In this document: positions 8,705 through 18,024 of the stretch, piece by piece
Layout of the letters: each line of letters opens with the position of its first letter
How positions within the stretch are numbered: position 1 is the first letter of the stretch
Assembly (NCBI GenBank): GCA_963819175.1
Contig: CAWFVJ010000010.1
Coordinates: 62,001-126,000 of the forward strand
Direction: 5' to 3'
DNA: 64,000 nucleotides
Source of the DNA: CAWBRT01 sp963819175
Lineage (GTDB): Bacteria; Acidobacteriota; Terriglobia; Terriglobales; Acidobacteriaceae
Made by a program: the position numbers and the translations under genes
Notes under the pieces: generated by a model
Seen by the model: the letters and a program-made list of their open reading frames with translations, nothing else
Told to the model about the DNA's origin: nothing
Databases searched by the model: none

Positions 8705-10159
8705 ATGCCCAGCGAAAAAGTATTAATTGTGGACGACGAGAAACTCGTCAGGTGGTCTCTGCGCCAAAAGTGCGAGGAGTGGGGATACCATACGCTGGAA
8801 GCTGAAACCGGCTCCGCCGCCCTCAAGATTGCGCGCAACGAGTCTCCCGATCTCGTGCTGCTCGATGTGCGTCTGCCCGACATAAGCGGAATACAGCTTT
8901 TGGAACAGTTGAAGCAATCGGGAGTAGCTCGCGCAGTCATCATGATCACGGCCGATCCGCAACTGGAAGACGTCAAACTGGCGCTCAAGCTGGGTGCTTT
9001 TGACTTCATCGGCAAGCCACTTGATTTCGAAGAACTTGCCGTCACCATAAAGAATGCCCTGGAAACCACCCGGCTGCGCACCGAGGTGGAGTCGCTGCGC
9101 GGTGAAGTGCGCCGCCGTACGGGCTATCACGATGTGATCGGCATCTCTCCGCGCATGACTGAGCTGATGAATTTCGTTCGTAAGATTGCCGACAGCGAAG
9201 CCACTACGATACTTATCCAGGGCGAAAGCGGCACCGGCAAAGACCTGATTGCCAAGGCAATCCACTACCAGAGCCGGCGGCAGGATAAGTCTTTCATCGC
9301 CATCAACTGCTCGGCGATTCCAGAGACGCTGATGGAGGCCGAACTGTTCGGCCACGAGCGCGGAGCGTTTACCGACGCCAAGGCGATGAAGAAGGGCCTG
9401 TTCGAGATGGCGGACGGCGGAACCCTCTTCCTGGACGAAATCGGTGAGCTGTCGCCTCTGCTGCAGGCCAAGCTCTTGCGGGTGCTCGAGGACCAGGTGA
9501 TCCGCCGCGTGGGCGGAGTCCGCGACATGCAGGTTGATGTCCGCGTGATTGCCGCCTCCAACCGCGACCTGGAGCGCGCGGTACGCGAGGGCGGATTCCG
9601 GCAGGATCTCTATTACCGGCTGGCCATCATCTCGGTATTTCTGCCGCCTCTGCGCGAGCGCAAGGAAGATATCCTGCCGTTGGTTGAATACTTCGTCGGA
9701 CGCTACAACAAGAAGTTTAAGAAAACCGTTCTAGGGATTACCGACGAGATGAGCAGGCTGCTGCTCAAGCACGAATGGCCGGGCAATGTCCGCGAACTCA
9801 AGAATGCCATCGAGCGCGCCATGATCCTGGAGGAAGAAGACCATCTGCGTCCCGACTACCTTCCATTCGCGGTGGGCCGGCACATGCCGGGGCAGACGGC
9901 GTTCGAAGCGAGTTCGGCGGCAACCGACGATGCCGCCACGTCAGCGGGCGGGCGGACTTTGCCTAAACTGTCTATCCCTCAGGGTGGAACATCACTGGAA
10001 CAGGTGGAACGGGCATTGGTCGAGATGGCACTGCAACAGGCCAACGGCAATCAGACGCAGGCTGCTCGCCTGCTGGACATCAGCCGTGACGCGCTTCGCT
10101 ATAAGCTGAAGAAGTTTGGCCTGATGCACGTCGACGAGGAAGAGGCCGCGCAAGCCTAG
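8705..10159 (+). CDS. Sigma-54-dependent response regulator (NtrC family)
   Basis: A 484-residue three-domain regulator. The receiver domain (1-120) has phospho-acceptor Asp54 in LVLLDVRLPDISG and Lys104. The AAA+ domain has Walker A GESGTGKD at 173-180 and the sigma-54 contact loop GAFTDA at 220-225. The C-terminal Fis-type helix-turn-helix ends in QAARLLDISRDALRYKLKKF. It should activate sigma-54 (RpoN) promoters after phosphorylation by the adjacent kinase. The C-terminus resembles AtoC/ZraR-type regulators. Downstream of the stop is a repeat element rather than a target gene, so its regulon is elsewhere. Confidence 0.95.
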   Translation: MPSEKVLIVDDEKLVRWSLRQKCEEWGYHTLEAETGSAALKIARNESPDLVLLDVRLPDISGIQLLEQLKQSGVARAVIMITADPQLEDVKLALKLGAFDFIGKPLDFEELAVTIKNALETTRLRTEVESLRGEVRRRTGYHDVIGISPRMTELMNFVRKIADSEATTILIQGESGTGKDLIAKAIHYQSRRQDKSFIAINCSAIPETLMEAELFGHERGAFTDAKAMKKGLFEMADGGTLFLDEIGELSPLLQAKLLRVLEDQVIRRVGGVRDMQVDVRVIAASNRDLERAVREGGFRQDLYYRLAIISVFLPPLRERKEDILPLVEYFVGRYNKKFKKTVLGITDEMSRLLLKHEWPGNVRELKNAIERAMILEEEDHLRPDYLPFAVGRHMPGQTAFEASSAATDDAATSAGGRTLPKLSIPQGGTSLEQVERALVEMALQQANGNQTQAARLLDISRDALRYKLKKFGLMHVDEEEAAQA

Positions 10160-10189
10160 GGCACCTATTCTGGAATCGCTTCGGGTTAG

Positions 10190-10436
10190 AGCGGTTCCTC
10201 AGTTGCTATATCCGGTGTTCCCGAAAGGCGTCATCCCGACCGGAGCGCCTAGCGCCCGCAGGCCGGAGCAGCCAAGCTGCGTACCCGATTGCAGTCGATA
10301 AGCAAGAAGCTATTCAAGCGCGGAGCGGAGGGATCTTGTGTTTTTCGGCAAACCACAAGATTTCTCGACTCGCGCCAAAACACGGCGCTCGCTCGAAATG
10401 ACGTTGATTTCCGGATACAGCATCTCGGGAAGCGCT
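10190..10436. repeat. Palindromic intergenic element, copy 1 (MITE-like)
   Basis: A gene-free 247-base block. The outer ends AGCGGTTCC (10190) and CTCGGGAAGCGCT (to 10436) are imperfect inverted repeats. Inside lie the inner arms CGTCATCCCGACCGGAGCG (10229) and GCTCGCTCGAAATGACG (to 10403). It also contains GGAGGGATCTTGTGTTTTTC, found again almost unchanged in the copy at 32501. The rest of 10160-10592 holds only the hemA terminator; I see no gene there. Confidence 0.75.
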
Positions 10437-10439
10437 AGA

Positions 10440-10477
10440 AAGAAAAGACCGGACAGGATCTGCGCAATCCTGTCCGG
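10440..10477 (-). terminator. Terminator of hemA
   Basis: An 11-base perfect stem CCGGACAGGAT / ATCCTGTCCGG (10449-10477) with a 7-base loop. On the minus strand it is followed by CTTTTCTTTCT. It lies about 115 bases beyond the hemA stop, directly against the end of the palindromic element. Confidence 0.7.
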
Positions 10478-10592
10478 ATGAAGGGTGTTAACGGCGCTCA
10501 ACGATTACCTACGTTGGGTCGCCTTTAACCCCAAGTCGCAGAGACGATTAAGACTTCCACTCCCCAATTTGGGGCAGCCAATTTCTTGCAGA

Positions 10593-11882
10593 TTACCGTT
10601 GTTCTCCGGACGCGGGACACGGGACCGCTTGCTCTTCGGCCTCCGCTACCGATGCGCCCTTGGCGGCTTCCACGTGGAACATTCCCTGCAAGAGATTGGA
10701 AAGCGTTTCCTGCTCCAATGCACTGGGCGGATCGGCCAGGGTTCGCGCCAGCGAACTCGCTATGCGCTGCATCACGCGTTCAGCAAGGGCATTCAGCACT
10801 TCGTGCTGCTCTTCGGTAAACGGGCCATACTCTTCGTTCACGCGCTCCAGCTGTTCACTGCAAACCCGTCCCAGGTGCGAGCGAAATTCCGCGACCATGG
10901 GATTCACCTGCTCGCTCGCCATCTGCGTGAGGAATCCGGCGGCTTCACAGCGCAGAATTTTTTCCGCTTGGACAACTAGATTGTGCTGCTGTTTGGCGTT
11001 GCGCAGAACAAATTCGTTCAGTTGATCGATGTTTTGCAGCACCACTCCCGGCAGTTCGCATACGGCCGGATCGACATTCCGTGGCACTTCGGTATCGATG
11101 ATGACCAGCCGGCGCTCTCGATCACGGGTGAGCTCGGCCACATGGTTTCGTTGCAGCGCAAAACTGGTATCAGGCATGCACGTAAGTAATAGATCCGCGG
11201 AGTTCAGAGCATTCCTAAGCGCCCCAGGGCCCCGATTTGGCGAAACCAATTCCACCCGGATCATCCCGGCATTGCGGAAGAGTTCGGCGATCCGCTGACT
11301 CTTCTTGCCGCTGCCAAAAACGACCAAGCCGCGTTTTTCAAAGTCTTCGTAAAGCTGGCGCGCAAGCTCGACAGGCGCCAACGAGTTAAGGGCGAGATTC
11401 GAGACGATCTCGGTTTCGGTTCGCACGCGTCGCGCGACCGCCAGTACCTTCAGCAGGACCGCTTCCAGGCAGCGGCCTATGGATCGTGCCTGTACGCCAG
11501 CTCTGTATGCGAACTCGACTCGCGCCGTGATATCGGCCTCGCCGAACACCAGCGAGTCCAGCCCTGAGGCCAATCTCAGCAGGTGATTCATGGCTGCATC
11601 ATCGACGTGCCTATGGAACTTAGACCACTCGGCCAAGCGGAGATTGTACTCACAAGTCAGATACCGCAGAACCGAATTGGCGGCCTGGGAGGCATCCGAT
11701 GTCCAGACGACGAACTCTGTGCGATTGCATGTCGACAGCACTGCAACCTCATCGACCGCTTCGCAACGGAGCAGCCCGGCGAGTGTCTCAGCGTAACCTG
11801 ACTCATTGATCCAGAATTTCTCACGGACCGCTACTGGCGCGCTTCGAAAACTGATGCCGATGATCACCAGAGCTGGGTCCAC
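10593..11882 (-). CDS. hemA: Glutamyl-tRNA reductase
   Basis: A 429-residue protein of normal GluTR length. It has the catalytic cysteine in LSTCNRTE (Cys52), the tRNA/glutamate-binding N-terminal domain (VIIGISFRSAPVAVREK), the NADPH-binding motif VFGSGKKSQRIA and a C-terminal helical dimerisation domain. It reduces glutamyl-tRNA(Glu) to glutamate-1-semialdehyde, the first step of C5-pathway haem synthesis. A second haem gene, hemB, is at 52678, and haem is needed by the cytochrome maturation genes at 4483-7461. The NADPH glycine motif is slightly unusual (GSGKKS rather than GAGEMG). It is transcribed alone. Confidence 0.93.
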   Translation of the reverse strand: MDPALVIIGISFRSAPVAVREKFWINESGYAETLAGLLRCEAVDEVAVLSTCNRTEFVVWTSDASQAANSVLRYLTCEYNLRLAEWSKFHRHVDDAAMNHLLRLASGLDSLVFGEADITARVEFAYRAGVQARSIGRCLEAVLLKVLAVARRVRTETEIVSNLALNSLAPVELARQLYEDFEKRGLVVFGSGKKSQRIAELFRNAGMIRVELVSPNRGPGALRNALNSADLLLTCMPDTSFALQRNHVAELTRDRERRLVIIDTEVPRNVDPAVCELPGVVLQNIDQLNEFVLRNAKQQHNLVVQAEKILRCEAAGFLTQMASEQVNPMVAEFRSHLGRVCSEQLERVNEEYGPFTEEQHEVLNALAERVMQRIASSLARTLADPPSALEQETLSNLLQGMFHVEAAKGASVAEAEEQAVPCPASGEQR

Positions 11883-12093
11883 AGCTTCCCCCCCAAGAGA
11901 TGTCGGTGATTAATAGGCATCTGATTGGCCAAAATCAGAATTCCTGGATTGCGGTTTCTTTAGAACAACATAAGACCGTTCTCGGATAGCGCCGCAGTGT
12001 TACCTGAGCCGTGGTTAGCGGAAAAACACCCGAGCTACAGTGTGAATTCCCACTCAGGGTGGGCTCACATCGTGATGAAGTGTTGCCGATTTT

Positions 12094-12658
12094 TTAGAAC
12101 AACTGGCCTGTGCCAATAGGCCAAGCGCCCTCGAGGCGGAGCAGCTTCTCTTTCACTTCCAGTCCTCCGCCATAGCCGCCAAGCGTGCCGTCAGAGGCGA
12201 CAACTCGATGACAGGGAACGATAATCGACACCGGATTGGCGCCGTTGGCGGCACCAACCGCGCGAAATCCGTTTGGAGACCCGACAGCCCTAGCAAGCTG
12301 CGCATAGGTACGGATCTCGCCATAACCGATCTTCATCAGGGCGTGCCAGCATCGTAGCTGGAATTCCGTCCCATGAAGATCAAGCGGCACCGTGAATTCA
12401 CGCCGCTCTCTGGCAAAGTACTGCCGCAGTTGGTCAAGATAGGGCTCCAGCGCTTCAGCCGATTCCACCGCATTCGATTGAGGTCCAGTAGAGCCGGAGA
12501 CTGCTCCGTGCACGCTCAATTGCACCACATTCGACTCGAGGATTCGGGCGGCGCCCAGGGCGGTGAGGCGAGAACTCAAGCAGGACGAGGCCCTTGTCAC
12601 TTGCCGCAACCAGCATTGGGCCGACCGGCGAATCGAAATTTGTGTAATGAATCAGCAT
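12094..12658 (-). CDS. ogt: Methylated-DNA-protein cysteine methyltransferase, broken by a frameshift
   Basis: The N-terminal part starts at the ATG at 12658 (MLIHYTNFDSPVGPMLVAAS) and the catalytic part lies in another frame ending at 12094. The latter carries the active-site motif IIVPCHRVVASDGTLGGYGGG. Joined near 12575 they give a normal Ogt of about 187 residues, so one base is gained or lost there. The enzyme transfers methyl groups from O6-methylguanine to its own cysteine. Either the gene is inactive or the sequence has an error. Alternatively a shorter protein starts at 12609, but it would lack the N-terminal strands. The region 11883-12093 upstream of hemA holds no gene. Confidence 0.8.
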
Positions 12659-12742
12659 CGTTAAGGTGCGGCCAGACAAACGGGGATGCTGCATCGGGAC
12701 CGCCTGCTCATTTTCTCTTAACCAAGCCAATCCGGAAATAGA

Positions 12743-12769
12743 AAAGCCTCCCGCATGGCGAGAGGCTTT
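12743..12769 (-). terminator. Terminator of the OmpA-like gene
   Basis: AAAGCCTC at 12743-12750 pairs with GAGGCTTT at 12762-12769. On the minus strand the stem is followed by TCTATTT. It sits about 25 bases after the stop at 12792. Confidence 0.8.
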
Positions 12770-12791
12770 GCGTTGGCAAACCGGCTGGATT

Positions 12792-13667
12792 CTACTTGCC
12801 GGCCATTCCGCCTGGAGTTTGCGTCATTCCGCCCTGGGCGAGTTGATCGACGCCGTTCGTCAGAACCGTCACCTCGACACGGCTTGAATTCCCGTGGGTG
12901 GACTTCGACTCGCCTGTGCTCTGCACGGTAGCGTTGCCCATGCCAAGTTGGAAAATCCGATAAACCGGTACGCTATGATTCAGCACCAGGTAACGCACAA
13001 CGGAATCGGCCATCTTCTGCGAATTCTGAACGGCGGCTTCGCCGCGGCCCGGAGAGAAAGCCTGAATCTCTACGATGAAGCCCTTCTGTGACTTTAAATC
13101 GGTGGCAACCTGATCAATCGCATCTTTGTCACGCTTGCTGAGCGCAAGTTGGCCGGGACGAAAGCGCAGCTCGAGTTGATTCGTCGCCAGATATTGGTCG
13201 AGGTTGCCGACAACCTGCTCCACTGTTTGCAGACGGGTGCTGGCCTGTTGGGCCGTCATATTGGCCTGCTGGGCGCGATTGCCCGCATCCAAGGCGTGCT
13301 GATCGGCTTCGTTAGCCTTAGCACTGGCCTGCCGGATGCCCTCGGTGGCGCGGGCGTCGACATCCTTCAGCATGGTTGAATTCCTGGCCGTCAGCTCATC
13401 CAGTTCATTAACCCGGTTGCGAATAGGCGAGAGCTGGTTCTGCACGTACTTTTTGCGCGCGAACGGATTTATCTTCCCCCAGAATCCCTGCCGCGTCTCC
13501 GGCTGAAGCGGTTGAAGCGGGCCAAGGTCATCGCTGGGCTGGGTGGCCTGGGTGGTTTGGCTGCTCGAGGACTGCGGGGCGGCACTCGCCGGTGCGGTCT
13601 GCGCCAGCACCGCCGGAACCATCAGACTGACAGCCATCGGTAGCACAATAAAAAAGCGGTTCTTCAT
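12792..13667 (-). CDS. OmpA-family exported protein with coiled coil
   Basis: A 291-residue protein with a cleavable signal peptide (MKNRFFIVLPMAVSLMVPAVLA). A Ser/Gln/Pro-rich linker follows, then a charged segment and a long alanine-rich coiled coil (about residues 85-165, many A/Q/D/E heptads). The C-terminal domain resembles OmpA/MotB peptidoglycan-binding domains: KRDKDAIDQVATDLK, then FIVEIQAFSPGRGEAAVQNSQ and a terminal SSRVEVTVL strand. A likely role is to link the outer membrane to peptidoglycan from the periplasm. The usual Asp/Arg meso-DAP residues are only partly conserved, so binding is uncertain. It is monocistronic with its own terminator. Confidence 0.8.
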   Translation of the reverse strand: MKNRFFIVLPMAVSLMVPAVLAQTAPASAAPQSSSSQTTQATQPSDDLGPLQPLQPETRQGFWGKINPFARKKYVQNQLSPIRNRVNELDELTARNSTMLKDVDARATEGIRQASAKANEADQHALDAGNRAQQANMTAQQASTRLQTVEQVVGNLDQYLATNQLELRFRPGQLALSKRDKDAIDQVATDLKSQKGFIVEIQAFSPGRGEAAVQNSQKMADSVVRYLVLNHSVPVYRIFQLGMGNATVQSTGESKSTHGNSSRVEVTVLTNGVDQLAQGGMTQTPGGMAGK

Positions 13668-13894
13668 TCCAGATTCCTCCGTTCAGTCGAGCGCTGGCCA
13701 ACCGTACGGCAATGGCGCCCTCAACCGTACTTATTACAGTTCGAGTGCCAAACCGCCCGCTCGGGACGGATGCCGTAAGCCCTTAAAAAACAAGAAGTTG
13801 GCTGAGTCCGCGTTTCATCCTCGATGGCGACTGCGATTCGACAGGGTAAATTCGTCAGGGTTCGGGAAGAAACGTGCGAGGAGAAGCCAAGTTC

Positions 13895-15007
13895 TCAACC
13901 GAGAAGCTTGCGGTGCTGCTGGAGAATGAAACCGTCGGTCATGCCGGCGATATAGTCGCAGATCGTGCGGGGGAGCGATGAGGTTCCGGCCATTTCCTGG
14001 TAACTCCGGGGCAGTTCGTCCGGATGGGATAGCCAATGATCGAACAGCTCGGTTACGATCAGCTGCGCGTCGTCTTTCTGTGGCTTGAGTGTGGGGCTGT
14101 CATAGAGCTTTTTGTACAGGAACTCTTTTGCTTCCTGCCGGTCGCAGTCAACTTCCGGACTGAAAACCGCGAGCCTCTCCGGCCATTTCCGAACGTCTTC
14201 GAGGCTGCGGATTCCCGCTTGGCGCACGCGTTCGGTGGTGGTTTCAATCAGGCCGGTCACAAAATGGTCCAGCATGCGCTTGAGCGCCTCGTTGAACTTG
14301 AGCTTGGTGGAGGCGTGGCGATGCTGCCTGTCGACCTCCCGGTAGAAACGCTCGAAGATACGCACGTGTCCAAGAATTTCGTCGATGGACAGAAGCCTGG
14401 CTTCGAAGCCATCATCGAGGTCCGCCGTGTTGTAGGCAATCTCATCGGCAAGATCGATCAACTGCGCTTCCAGCGGAGGGCGCAAGTCGAGCAGGTATTC
14501 CGCCAACTCCGGGTGTTCGTCGGGATCGTAATCCCGCGAATGCTTGATGATGCCTTCGCGGACCTCAAAGGTAAGATTCAATCCCGCGAAATCTATATAG
14601 CGCTTCTCAAAGCTCTCGACGATGCGCAAGGCGTGCAGATTGTGATCAAAACGGACGCCATGGCGCCGCATAGTCGCGTCCAGCGCAATTTCGCCCGCGT
14701 GTCCGAAAGGCGGATGCCCGATATCATGCACCAACGCAAGGGCCTCGACTAAATCGGCATTCAAGTTGAGACGTGATCCGACGGTGCGCGAGATTTGCGC
14801 AACCTCGATGGTGTGCGTCAGCCGCGTGCGAAAGTGATCGGAGATACGATGGGTGAAAACCTGAGTCTTATCCTCAAGCCGGCGGAAGGCTCGGGCGTGA
14901 ATGACACGGTCGCGATCGCGCTGGAACGCGGTGCGATACGGATGCTCGGGCTCTGGGTAGCGCCGTCCGCGAGAGTTCTCAACCCGAACGGCATATTCGG
15001 CGAGCAT
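13895..15007 (-). CDS. dgt: Deoxyguanosinetriphosphate triphosphohydrolase-like protein
   Basis: A 370-residue HD-domain protein of the Dgt family. The N-terminal RRYPEPEHPYRTAFQRDRDR is followed by RAFRRLEDKTQVF. Metal ligands are His65 (RLTHTIEV) and His94-Asp95 in ALVHDIGHPPFGHAGE, with a later LADEIAYNTADLDDG aspartate. It hydrolyses dNTPs to the nucleoside and triphosphate and so sets nucleotide pools. The type 2 subfamily is usual at this length. The start is ATG with no close partner gene. No terminator is evident in the 227 bases towards the OmpA-like gene. Confidence 0.9.
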   Translation of the reverse strand: MLAEYAVRVENSRGRRYPEPEHPYRTAFQRDRDRVIHARAFRRLEDKTQVFTHRISDHFRTRLTHTIEVAQISRTVGSRLNLNADLVEALALVHDIGHPPFGHAGEIALDATMRRHGVRFDHNLHALRIVESFEKRYIDFAGLNLTFEVREGIIKHSRDYDPDEHPELAEYLLDLRPPLEAQLIDLADEIAYNTADLDDGFEARLLSIDEILGHVRIFERFYREVDRQHRHASTKLKFNEALKRMLDHFVTGLIETTTERVRQAGIRSLEDVRKWPERLAVFSPEVDCDRQEAKEFLYKKLYDSPTLKPQKDDAQLIVTELFDHWLSHPDELPRSYQEMAGTSSLPRTICDYIAGMTDGFILQQHRKLLG

Positions 15008-15124
15008 GGTTAGAGTCTACGGCAAAAGGGATGTTATGTCCTTTTCGTTTCGTTCAAGATCGCCGCTCCCTGATGGTCGCGTCGATTGGAGTGCTCCGGC
15101 GGCCCGCTGAAAAACGCGCGCACC

Positions 15125-15154
15125 GAAAAAAGGCATCGCCATGGCGATGCCTTT
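15125..15154 (-). terminator. Terminator of the TPR protein gene at 15181
   Basis: A 12-base perfect stem AAAGGCATCGCC / GGCGATGCCTTT (15129-15154) around a two-base centre. A run of six T on the minus strand follows. It lies 27 bases beyond the stop. Confidence 0.9.
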
Positions 15155-15180
15155 GACATAAAGATTGTTCAGGTCCGCGC

Positions 15181-17316
15181 TTATTCCTTCGAATCCTTCT
15201 GCTGCGCCAGGCGAATCTTGGCACTTTCCAGTTTCTTTTGGACCTTTGCCAAGTCAGCCGAGTCGACCTCGGCCGGGATGGTTCGGTTCCATTCCGCCAC
15301 CGCGCGCTCCCAGTGCGCGACAGCTTGCTTCAGACGTCCAGTCTTCTGGTAGAGGTCGGCCAAGTGATCGTGAACCGTTGGATCGCTGTTGAGCCGCTCG
15401 CTTGCCTTTCGCAGGTTTTCTTCGGCGAGCTCATAGTTACCCATCTTGAAGTAAGCCCAGCCGAGCGAATCGAGATAGGCCCCGTTATTCGGGTCGAGCG
15501 TGACGGCGCGACGTATGTAGCCGAGCGCTTCTTCCAGCCGCGTACCACGATCGGCCATCATGTATCCGAGATAATTCAGTGCGACAGCATTGCGCGGATC
15601 GCCATTGATGACCTTGCGAAAGGCCTCTTCGGCCTGATCGTAACGCTTTTGACGTTCGTAGATCGAACCGGCGATAAAGAACGTATAGTCCTTATCTTCG
15701 GGCTTAGTCGACAATTGTTCCGCTTTGCCGATTGCCTCCTGGGCATCTTTCCAACGCCGCAGCCGGCTGTACATCTGGGCCAAAGAGGTCCATATCTCAC
15801 GATCGTCGGGTGTGCCCTTGAGCATGGCTTTCACGCTCGAAATCGCCACGTCGGCATGTCCGGTATCGGCCTGCTGGCCGGCGTAAATGAGCTTCAGCCC
15901 GCGATCGTTGGGCAGCTTCTTGGTGGCTTCTTCGGCCACGGTCGTCGCCTGGGTCCACTGCTTGGCGTCACGATAGGTCTCAACCAACTGCTGATAGCCA
16001 CGCGAGGCGCTCTCGTCGCCAAGCGCGACCAACTTGCGGAATGTTTCCACCGCCAGTTGAGTCTTGTTCTGGTCGCGATAAACCGTGCCCAATCTTTCCA
16101 GGAAGATGGACCGGTTGTTGCGTTCCGGAACGGAGTAAGCGCCATCAGCCTTTTCGGTCTTTTTCAAGAGGTCTTGCAAAATCTGCGCCGCTTCGTCATA
16201 GCGGCCCACGTTTTCGTAAATAGTGGCGATACTGTAGGGAACCTCGAAAGAATCTTCGGCAATCGTCTGCGCCTTCTTCAGCACCGCCAACGCCTGGTCG
16301 AATTTGCCGTCGCGACGGTAAATATCCGCCATGCGCATGTAACTCTGCGCGTCCTGAGGATCGGCTTCGGTGATCTGCTTGTACTGGTCGAGCGCGGCAT
16401 CGGGCTGATTGTCATTCAGCAGGTTCTGCGCCAGCCCGCGCATGGCGTCCAGATTGTCGTGATCCGCACTGACGGCCTTCAAGTAGGACTGAATGGCGCT
16501 CTTGAAATCCTTCTTCTGCTCGTAGGTGTAGCCGAGTGCCGCATACAGCTTTGAGCTGCGGCTTTTCTCGGGGATGCTCAGCAATATGTTGAGAGCCCGA
16601 TCGAAATTGCCCTCTTCGTTGTAGAGATACGAGAGCGTCGAAACCGCTTCCTCGGAATCAGGGTTTAGCTGCACCGCCGTGCGAAACTCCTGCTCGGAGC
16701 TCGTCGTGTCGTTGTTCAGGCGATAGAGACGCCCCAGCAGAAGGTGATCTTCCAGGCTCTTGGGATCTTGCCTGACGATTTCCTGGTACTGTTCGATTGC
16801 GAGCTGGAGCATGTTCTGCGATTGGGCGCCCGCACGCATGTCGCCCAGCGACCGTAAATAAATGCGGCCCAGCAAGCGGCGCGCATCCAGATTGCCTGGA
16901 TTCTGCTTGATAATGTCTTGCGCCTCGGTGACGGCGTCGCGGATACGCCCGGTCTTGAGGTAGAGTTCGGCCAACCCGGCATTCAAATACTCCGATTTGG
17001 GATCGTTCTCCACCGCTTTCCGGTACTCGTCGATCGCCTTGCTGGCGTACTCGGAGCGGCCGGTGATCGCCATCATCTCTTCGTAAATATGCGCCAAGGA
17101 ATAATGATAGTAAGACTGCGCGCGATCGACTTTCTGCTCGGGCGCGACCGGAGCGGCCGATGGGGTCGCAGAGGAAGCAGCGGCGCTGTTCTGCGGGCTA
17201 CCTGTCCCGGGCAGCGGCGGCGGGTTCATCACCCCCGGCTGACCATCCTGTTGAGCCAAGGCCCAGATCGACGTGGTCAGGAGCAGAGCAAAAAGGATCT
17301 TCATGGAAATCTTCAT
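15181..17316 (-). CDS. Exported tetratricopeptide-repeat protein
   Basis: A 711-residue protein with a signal peptide (MKISMKILFALLLTTSIWALAQ), a Pro/Ala-rich linker to about residue 65, then TPR helices almost to the C-terminus. Typical units are YLNAGLAELYLKTGRIRDAV, ALNYLGYMMADRGTRLEEAL and YLDSLGWAYFKMGNYELAEE. The last two are the LGY/LGW repeats of periplasmic or lipoprotein TPR scaffolds in Gram-negatives. It probably organises protein complexes at the cell envelope, but no partner can be named. A second start at Met5 is possible. The gene has its own strong terminator and stands alone; 183 gene-free bases separate it from the gene at 17500. Confidence 0.85.
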   Translation of the reverse strand: MKISMKILFALLLTTSIWALAQQDGQPGVMNPPPLPGTGSPQNSAAASSATPSAAPVAPEQKVDRAQSYYHYSLAHIYEEMMAITGRSEYASKAIDEYRKAVENDPKSEYLNAGLAELYLKTGRIRDAVTEAQDIIKQNPGNLDARRLLGRIYLRSLGDMRAGAQSQNMLQLAIEQYQEIVRQDPKSLEDHLLLGRLYRLNNDTTSSEQEFRTAVQLNPDSEEAVSTLSYLYNEEGNFDRALNILLSIPEKSRSSKLYAALGYTYEQKKDFKSAIQSYLKAVSADHDNLDAMRGLAQNLLNDNQPDAALDQYKQITEADPQDAQSYMRMADIYRRDGKFDQALAVLKKAQTIAEDSFEVPYSIATIYENVGRYDEAAQILQDLLKKTEKADGAYSVPERNNRSIFLERLGTVYRDQNKTQLAVETFRKLVALGDESASRGYQQLVETYRDAKQWTQATTVAEEATKKLPNDRGLKLIYAGQQADTGHADVAISSVKAMLKGTPDDREIWTSLAQMYSRLRRWKDAQEAIGKAEQLSTKPEDKDYTFFIAGSIYERQKRYDQAEEAFRKVINGDPRNAVALNYLGYMMADRGTRLEEALGYIRRAVTLDPNNGAYLDSLGWAYFKMGNYELAEENLRKASERLNSDPTVHDHLADLYQKTGRLKQAVAHWERAVAEWNRTIPAEVDSADLAKVQKKLESAKIRLAQQKDSKE

Positions 17317-17499
17317 TGGAACCAGCCGTTTACCTTGGATGTTGCTGCCGCTTCCTTACGCATCAGTAATGCTATTCTATCGGCTTTTGCGACAAGACGT
17401 TTGCAGGCGGCAAAAACTTCGCTAAACCCGCGTGAACGCTGCCTTTTCCTGAAAATGCGCCGCGGTTGCGCGTTTCGGGGTTGAACAGGAAATGCTGGC

Positions 17500-18024
17500 C
17501 TAGAAACTGGAAACGCTCTCCAGAAGCCGCACCTTCCAACTGTTCTCTGCCGGCGTCATCAAGGCCAGAAAATAAAATGTCCCCTGGTCGCTGTGAACTA
17601 CCTTGTCGCCATCCAGCAATTGGATTTCAAGCCGGACGGTGTCGTGCAATTCCATCGCCGAACCGTCGGGCGAGTAAAAAACTACTCGCACCTGATGACC
17701 GTGATCGATGTAGCGCCGCTTCAATCCGCTTTTGCTCTGGTCGGCAATCGCCTGCGACAGTTGATCCTTGGCAAGACCCACAAAGTCGGAGCCGAGCAAG
17801 CCAGCCTTGTTCTCTTCCATGGCCGTAGCCATGGCGCGCCATGCATGACCGTAGTCGCGTTGCACGGATGCCATGGTCCCCTCTTCAACATGGCGGGGTT
17901 GCGACTGAGAGGTGTCCAGAATGACGGCAAATCCGGTTTCAGCGGCCGGCAGCGGGGCCGCAGCGGCAATCAACGCTGCCAACAGTCCGAACAGCAGGTG
18001 TCTAATATGGATTCGCGCCCGCAT
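17500..18024 (-). CDS. Exported protein of unknown function
   Basis: A 174-residue protein with a signal peptide (HLLFGLLAALIAAAAPLPAAE, cut near residue 28). The mature domain ends in alternating beta-strand-like segments (VRVVFYSPDGSAMEL, VRLEIQLLDGDKVVH, TFYFLALMTP, WKVRLLES). This resembles the cone-shaped NTF2/SnoaL-type folds, but I do not recognise a family. Its start overlaps the stop of the upstream gene in TAATG, so the two are translationally coupled. It is the last gene of a four-gene minus-strand cluster (21846-17500) of envelope proteins next to the exopolysaccharide genes. Confidence 0.75.
   Translation of the reverse strand: MRARIHIRHLLFGLLAALIAAAAPLPAAETGFAVILDTSQSQPRHVEEGTMASVQRDYGHAWRAMATAMEENKAGLLGSDFVGLAKDQLSQAIADQSKSGLKRRYIDHGHQVRVVFYSPDGSAMELHDTVRLEIQLLDGDKVVHSDQGTFYFLALMTPAENSWKVRLLESVSSF

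Noticed and set aside
10160..10592. CRISPR-like repeat array
   Set aside because: The repeated units are one palindromic element plus a terminator, not regularly spaced direct repeats.
12050..12065. CCCAC-GTGGG stem-loop between ogt and hemA
   Set aside because: Short stem with no U-run; not a convincing terminator.
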